Origin: Acidovorax sp. 107
GTDB taxonomy: Bacteria; Pseudomonadota; Gammaproteobacteria; Burkholderiales; Burkholderiaceae_C
Direction of reading: 5' to 3'
Assembly: GCF_003058055.1 (NCBI RefSeq)
Contig: NZ_QBTZ01000001.1
Location: 2,234,501-2,298,500 of the forward strand
Length of the DNA stretch: 64,000 nucleotides
Shown in pieces: positions 60,172-64,000 of the stretch. The notes below the pieces were generated by a model. That model searched no databases. It worked only from the letters and a program-made list of their open reading frames with translations, and was not told the DNA's origin. Numbering within the stretch: the stretch's first letter is position 1; each line of letters starts with the position of its first letter. The translations under genes were made by a program, and so were the position numbers.

Positions 60172-60309
60172 ACCGCCGCCGCGTGCGCGCCAGAGGCGGT
60201 CGGCCACCGCCCGGCGCACGAGGCCAGCACTGACTTATATCCATATTTGCATATTAGAAGCACAAAACAATAGTTTGCATCCATAAGCAAGCCCTCTACA
60301 TTCGCCGGC
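60172..60309 (+). promoter_or_regulatory. AT-rich promoter region of the cys operon
   Basis: The 138-base gap has an A/T-rich stretch (60232-60300) with repeated TTGCAT/ATCCATA elements, unlike the GC-rich flanks. It is a likely CysB-controlled promoter; the binding site itself cannot be assigned. Confidence 0.5.
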
Positions 60310-61113
60310 ATGCATGAATTGGCGTTTGTCTTTGCGGGATTTGCAGTGGGTCTGATCGTCGGACTCACTGGCGTGGGCGGTGGCTCGCTGATGACGCCCA
60401 TCCTCATCTTCTTCTTTGGCATCAAGCCCCACATGGCCGTGGGCACCGACCTGCTGTTTGCCGCCTTTACCAAGATGGGCGGCACCGTGAGCCTCGCGCG
60501 CCAGCGCCTGGTGCCCTGGAAGGTGGTGGGCCAGCTGTGCGCCGGCAGCATTCCGGCCGCGCTGCTGGCGTTGTGGGCCCTCCAGGTGATGGGACCGGCC
60601 AGCGGCACCGCGCAGGCCATCATGACCACCACGCTGGGTTTTGCCCTGCTGCTCACGGCAGCGGCTACGCTCTACAAAGTCATTGCTTTCTCCGCCCAAC
60701 GCCAGGCGGCCGAGGCAGCAGCCCGCAAGAACCACGTGGGCGACCCCGCCCGCCCGCGCCACTGGAGCCTGCCGGTTCTGCTGGGCGCGGTGATTGGCAC
60801 GCTGGTCACCTTCACCTCAGTGGGCGCAGGCGCCATTGGCGTGACGGTGCTGCTGCTGGTGTACCCCATGCTGCCGCTACCGCGCATCATTGGCGCAGAC
60901 ATTGCCTACGCCGTTCCATTGACCCTGGTGGCCGGGCTGGGACACGCATCGCTGGGCTCGGTGGACTGGTCTTTGCTTGCACAATTGCTGGCTGGCTCGC
61001 TGCCGGGCATCTGGCTGGGCTCGCGCCTCGTCACCCGCACGCCCGAGCGCCTCATTCGCTCTGCCCTTTCCCTGCTGCTCGCCTGGGCGGGCTTCAAACT
61101 GATTCTGATCTGA
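60310..61113 (+). CDS. TSUP-family (TauE/SafE) membrane transporter
   Basis: A 267-residue membrane protein with about eight helices. The family motif GLTGVGGGSLMTPILIFFFG near the N-terminus and its second copy GTLVTFTSVGAGAIGVTVLL mark the internal duplication of TSUP permeases, and GTDLLFAAFTKMGGT is also typical. Located 10 bases before the sulfite-reductase gene, it probably exports excess sulfite or moves sulfate, as related genes do in cys clusters. Confidence 0.9.
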   Translation: MHELAFVFAGFAVGLIVGLTGVGGGSLMTPILIFFFGIKPHMAVGTDLLFAAFTKMGGTVSLARQRLVPWKVVGQLCAGSIPAALLALWALQVMGPASGTAQAIMTTTLGFALLLTAAATLYKVIAFSAQRQAAEAAARKNHVGDPARPRHWSLPVLLGAVIGTLVTFTSVGAGAIGVTVLLLVYPMLPLPRIIGADIAYAVPLTLVAGLGHASLGSVDWSLLAQLLAGSLPGIWLGSRLVTRTPERLIRSALSLLLAWAGFKLILI

Positions 61114-61123
61114 GTGCTCCACG

Positions 61124-62962
61124 ATGTACCAATACACCGACTTTGACCGCCAATTCATCCGCCTGCGCGCCGAGCAGTTCCGCGACCAGCTCGAACGCTG
61201 GCAAGCGGGCAAACTGACCGAAGAGCAGTTCCGCCCCCTGCGCCTGCAAAACGGCTGGTATGTGCAACGTTACGCGCCCATGCTGCGCGTGGCCGTGCCG
61301 TACGGCGAGCTGTCGAGCACCCAGCTGCGGGTGCTGGCCCGCGTGGCCCGCGAATACGACCAGCCCGAGCCCGCCCTGCTGGCCGAGGCCCAGGCTACGC
61401 AAGAAAAGCTGGGCGAGATTCCGCTGGCCGACGGCCGCCGTATTGGCACCAAGCTGAAGTACGGCTATGGCCACTTCACCACGCGCACCAACGTGCAGTA
61501 CAACTGGATTCCGCTGTCCAAGGCTGCGGACGTGATGGACCTGCTGGCCACCGTGCAACTGCACGGCATCCAGACCAGCGGTAACTGCATCCGCAACATT
61601 AACAGCGACGCGCTCGCGGGCATCGCGGCCGACGAGATCGCCGACCCCCGCCCCTTCTGCGAAATCCTGCGCCAGTGGAGCACGCTGCACCCCGAGTTTT
61701 CATTCCTGCCCCGCAAGTTCAAGATCTCGATCAACGGTGCGCGCGAAGACCGCGCCGCCCTGGGCTGGTACGACGTGGGCCTGCAGCTCGTCAAGAACGA
61801 CGCGGGCGAACTCGGCTTCAAGGTGCGCGTGGGCGGCGGCATGGGCCGCACGCCCACCATCAGCCCAGTGCTGCGCGAGTTCCTGCCATGGAACCAGCTC
61901 ATGAACTACCTGGAAGCCGTGATCCGCGTGTACAACCGCTACGGCCGCCGCGATAACAGCTGGAAGGCGCGCATCAAGATTTTGGTGAAGGCCGAGGGCC
62001 AGAGCTACATCGACCAGGTGAATGAAGAGTTCCGCCAGATCGTCGAGGACGAAGGCGGCCCGCACACCATCACCCAGGCCGAATACGACCGCGTGGCCGC
62101 GAACTTCCGCGAGCCCGACCTCGACCTCTCGCCCGCCAACGCCGAAGCCGAAACCCTGGAACTGCTGCGCACCGCCGCCAGCGACGACCGCGACTTTGGC
62201 CGCTGGCTCACCAGCAACGTGCTGCCACACCGCCACCCGCAGCTGCGCGCGGTGATGCTCTCGTTCAAGCGCCTGGGCTATGCGCCCGGCGACGCGACGG
62301 CCGAGCAGATGGAAGCCGCCGCCGAGCTGGCCGACCGCTTCTCGGGTGGCGAATCGCGCGTGACACACGAGCAAAACCTGCTGCTGCCCTGGGTGCGCCG
62401 CGACCAGTTGCCCGCGCTCTACCAGGCCGCCAAGGCGCTGGGCCTGGCCAAGCCCAACATCGGCCTGCTGACCGACATGATCGCCTGCCCCGGCGGTGAC
62501 TTCTGCTCGCTGGCCAATGCCCGTTCGCTGCCCATTGCCGAGGCCATCACCGAGCGATACCAGGACCTGGACGAGCTGTGGGACCTGGGCGAGATCGACC
62601 TGCACATCAGCGGCTGCATCAACAGCTGCGGCCACCACCACAGCGGCCACATCGGCATCCTGGGCGTGGACAAGGACGGCAAGGAGTGGTACCAGATCAC
62701 GCTGGGCGGAGCCGATGGCTCCAACCTGTCGGGCCCCGCCACGCCCGGCAAGATCATCGGCCCCTCGTTCAGCGCCTCCGAAGTGCCGGGCGTGATCGAA
62801 GCACTGCTGGCCGTCTACCGTACAGAGCGCCTGCCGCTGGCCGGCGACGCCGAAGGACCGCGCCACGAGAACTTCATCGACACGGTGCGCCGTGTCGGTC
62901 TCGACCCCTTCAAGGCCGCCGCCAATGCCGCGCGCCACCCTGCTGAAACCGAAGCCGCCTGA
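61124..62962 (+). CDS. cysI: Siroheme/4Fe-4S sulfite (nitrite) reductase, CysI type
   Basis: A 612-residue reductase that makes sulfide from sulfite in six electron steps. The fold shows two halves; the siroheme-FeS cysteines appear in CPGGDFCSLA (around 445-454) and SGCINSCGHHHSGH. The N-terminal arginines RTNVQYNWIPL are typical of the substrate site. It follows the TSUP gene by 10 bases and is followed by DUF934 and cysH, so assimilatory sulfate reduction is the role rather than nitrite use. Electrons come from a separate reductase or ferredoxin not seen here. Confidence 0.92.
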   Translation: MYQYTDFDRQFIRLRAEQFRDQLERWQAGKLTEEQFRPLRLQNGWYVQRYAPMLRVAVPYGELSSTQLRVLARVAREYDQPEPALLAEAQATQEKLGEIPLADGRRIGTKLKYGYGHFTTRTNVQYNWIPLSKAADVMDLLATVQLHGIQTSGNCIRNINSDALAGIAADEIADPRPFCEILRQWSTLHPEFSFLPRKFKISINGAREDRAALGWYDVGLQLVKNDAGELGFKVRVGGGMGRTPTISPVLREFLPWNQLMNYLEAVIRVYNRYGRRDNSWKARIKILVKAEGQSYIDQVNEEFRQIVEDEGGPHTITQAEYDRVAANFREPDLDLSPANAEAETLELLRTAASDDRDFGRWLTSNVLPHRHPQLRAVMLSFKRLGYAPGDATAEQMEAAAELADRFSGGESRVTHEQNLLLPWVRRDQLPALYQAAKALGLAKPNIGLLTDMIACPGGDFCSLANARSLPIAEAITERYQDLDELWDLGEIDLHISGCINSCGHHHSGHIGILGVDKDGKEWYQITLGGADGSNLSGPATPGKIIGPSFSASEVPGVIEALLAVYRTERLPLAGDAEGPRHENFIDTVRRVGLDPFKAAANAARHPAETEAA

Positions 62963-62972
62963 GGCATCGAAC

Positions 62973-63000
62973 ACTATGAAAATAATAGCTGCTCACGAGC
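62973..63000 (+). repeat. Half copy of family-1 repeat at the DUF934 start
   Basis: ACTATGAAAATAATAGCTGC matches the left half of the family-1 consensus (ACTATGnTTTTGATAGCTGC) and includes the ATG of the DUF934 gene. Confidence 0.5.
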
Positions 63001-63356
63001 ACCACACTGACGTTGCCGGCCAGAAGATCATTGAACTGCCCAACGACACCAACCCCTTTGAACTGGACCTGGCGGGCGTGGACCGCATTGACCTTCAGTT
63101 TCCCAAGTTCACCGACGGCCGGGCCTTCAGCCAGGCACGCCTGCTGCGCGGTCGCCTGAAGTTTGCGGGCGAGCTGCGCGCCACGGGTGACGTGCTGATC
63201 GACCAGCTGGTGCAGATGGCCCGCTGCGGCTTTGACGTAGCGGTGCTGCGCGAAGGCGTGGACATGGCAGACGCCCAGCGCCAGTTTGACCGCTTCAAGG
63301 CCTTCTACCAGGGCGACGTGACGCACCCGCTGCCCCACTTCCGCGAGGCCGCCTGA
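62976..63356 (+). CDS. DUF934 family protein of the cys operon
   Basis: A 126-residue protein of unknown activity that is nearly always found next to sulfite reductase and CysH in proteobacteria. The core is PFELDLAGVDRIDLQFPKF, DGRAFSQARLLRGRLKFAGE and RATGDVLIDQLVQMARCGF. The ATG at 62976 lies in a repeat-like sequence; the longer frame upstream overlaps cysI. The stop overlaps the start of cysH. It is proposed to assist sulfite reduction, but the evidence is context only. Confidence 0.88.
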   Translation: MKIIAAHEHHTDVAGQKIIELPNDTNPFELDLAGVDRIDLQFPKFTDGRAFSQARLLRGRLKFAGELRATGDVLIDQLVQMARCGFDVAVLREGVDMADAQRQFDRFKAFYQGDVTHPLPHFREAA

Positions 63357-64000
63357 TGAACATGAGAGACACCACCCACGCCATGAGCCAGCTTGACCTC
63401 GCCGCCATCAACGCCGACCTGGGCCGCAATGCCCCCGCCCTGGTCGAATGGGCTCTGGGCCTTGGCCAGACCAGCATCGTCACCACCAACTTCCGCCCGT
63501 TCGAGGCGGTGATCCTGCACCTGGTCACGCAGGTGAAGCCCGATGTGCCGGTGGTGTGGATGGACAACGGCTACAACACCGAAGCCACCTACCGCTTTGC
63601 CGACGAGGTGACGAAGCAGCTGGGTTTGAACCTGCAGATCTACCTGCCGCTGCGCTCGCGCGCCCACCGCGAAGCCGTAGAAGGCCCCACGCCCGCACTG
63701 GACGACCCGCGCCACGCCGCGTTCACCGCCGAGGTGAAGCTGGAGCCCTTTGCCCGCGCCCTGCGCGAGACTGCGCCCCAGGTGTGGTTCACCGCCCTGC
63801 GCGCCACCGACACCGCCGTGCGCGCACAGATGGACCCGGTGAGCATCAACCCCGATGGCCTCATCAAGGTGGCGCCGCTGCTGCACTGGTCATCCAAAGA
63901 CCTGCACGAATACTGCGTGAAGCACGGACTGCCCAACAACTTCGACTACGTGGACCCCACCAAGGGCGAAGACAACCGCGAGTGCGGCCTGCACCTTGCG
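63356..64000 (+). CDS. cysH: Phosphoadenylyl-sulfate reductase CysH (partial, cut by window end)
   Basis: The first 215 codons of CysH, which reduces PAPS (or APS) to sulfite with thioredoxin. The start ATG overlaps the DUF934 stop (TGATG). Segments SIVTTNFRPFEAVILHLVTQ, VVWMDNGYNTEATYRFADEV and KLEPFARALRETAPQVWFTA are typical, and the catalytic ECGLH motif lies just before the window end. The paired cysteines (CC before the KxEP segment) of FeS-containing APS reductases are absent, which fits the PAPS-specific type. Confidence 0.92.
   Translation, partial: MNMRDTTHAMSQLDLAAINADLGRNAPALVEWALGLGQTSIVTTNFRPFEAVILHLVTQVKPDVPVVWMDNGYNTEATYRFADEVTKQLGLNLQIYLPLRSRAHREAVEGPTPALDDPRHAAFTAEVKLEPFARALRETAPQVWFTALRATDTAVRAQMDPVSINPDGLIKVAPLLHWSSKDLHEYCVKHGLPNNFDYVDPTKGEDNRECGLHLA

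Noticed and set aside
1..64000. CRISPR array, transposon or prophage
   Set aside because: No regular direct repeats with spacers, no transposase or integrase and no phage structural gene were seen; the Cas4-like domain is part of a DinG fusion, not a CRISPR locus.
1..64000. tRNA or rRNA genes
   Set aside because: No cloverleaf with a TTCGA-type arm or conserved rRNA segments was noticed by eye; a covariance-model search would settle this.

Overview
The window is high-GC bacterial DNA with densely packed operons and only a few AT-rich regulatory gaps. It looks like a beta-proteobacterium of the Comamonadaceae (Acidovorax-like). The supporting signs are: many Bug/TctC-type solute receptors, a TctAB/TctDE set, an ssuEADCBF sulfonate operon, an mnmC fusion gene, and two families of short intergenic repeats of the kind I associate with this family. 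No rRNA, tRNA, CRISPR array, transposase or phage gene is visible. The species assignment is inference.

Region 1 (1-4840): a minus-strand operon (FAH-family hydrolase, Bug receptor, AA_synth/DUF1185 protein, quinone-oxidoreductase-like dehydrogenase) is probably controlled by the divergent GntR/FCD regulator, which also faces an FMN reductase. The same AT-rich motif lies before the regulator and before the operon. Region 2 (4840-7618): a lower-GC patch with a metallo-beta-lactamase-fold lipoprotein and an unrecognised exported protein; it looks acquired.

Region 3 (7619-22923): a meta-cleavage catabolic cluster. HpaD-, HpaE-, HpaH- and HpaI-type enzymes and an HpaG-like FAH protein give nearly all of a homoprotocatechuate-style route to pyruvate and succinate semialdehyde, and a second aldehyde dehydrogenase could take the semialdehyde to succinate. 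Added to this core are a secreted carboxylesterase, a second class III ring-cleavage dioxygenase, a GlcD-type FAD dehydrogenase, a ketopantoate-reductase-like enzyme and an orphan Bug receptor. etfBA follows directly and may accept electrons from the FAD enzyme. The true substrate is unknown; the extra esterase and dioxygenase suggest an esterified or modified aromatic acid.

Region 4 (23367-26554): a two-gene module made of a winged-helix/PD-(D/E)XK nuclease overlapping a Cas4-like-nuclease/DinG (XPD-type, FeS) helicase fusion. Region 5 (26630-32335): tctBA and the divergent tctDE two-component system, with a cysteine-cluster protein and a lipoprotein. Region 6 (32503-36067): an oxidoreductase/NTF2-like pair with a divergent LysR regulator, then a CysB-type LysR regulator.

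Region 7 (36261-45444, 50144-57544 and 60310-64000): three blocks for sulfur scavenging. The first imports and cleaves sulfate esters (cytoplasmic sulfatase, ABC importer with two receptors and two permeases, TauD/AtsK-type dioxygenase, LLM monooxygenase). The second is ssuEAADCBF plus a sulfate-binding protein. The third is assimilatory reduction (TSUP exporter, sulfite reductase, DUF934, CysH; cut by the window end). Between them lie a universal stress protein/Rnk pair, an SDR/quinone-reductase/TetR group, yggX and mnmC. One copy of the intergenic repeat family appears to supply the ribosome-binding site and TTG start of ssuB, and another the ATG of the DUF934 gene.
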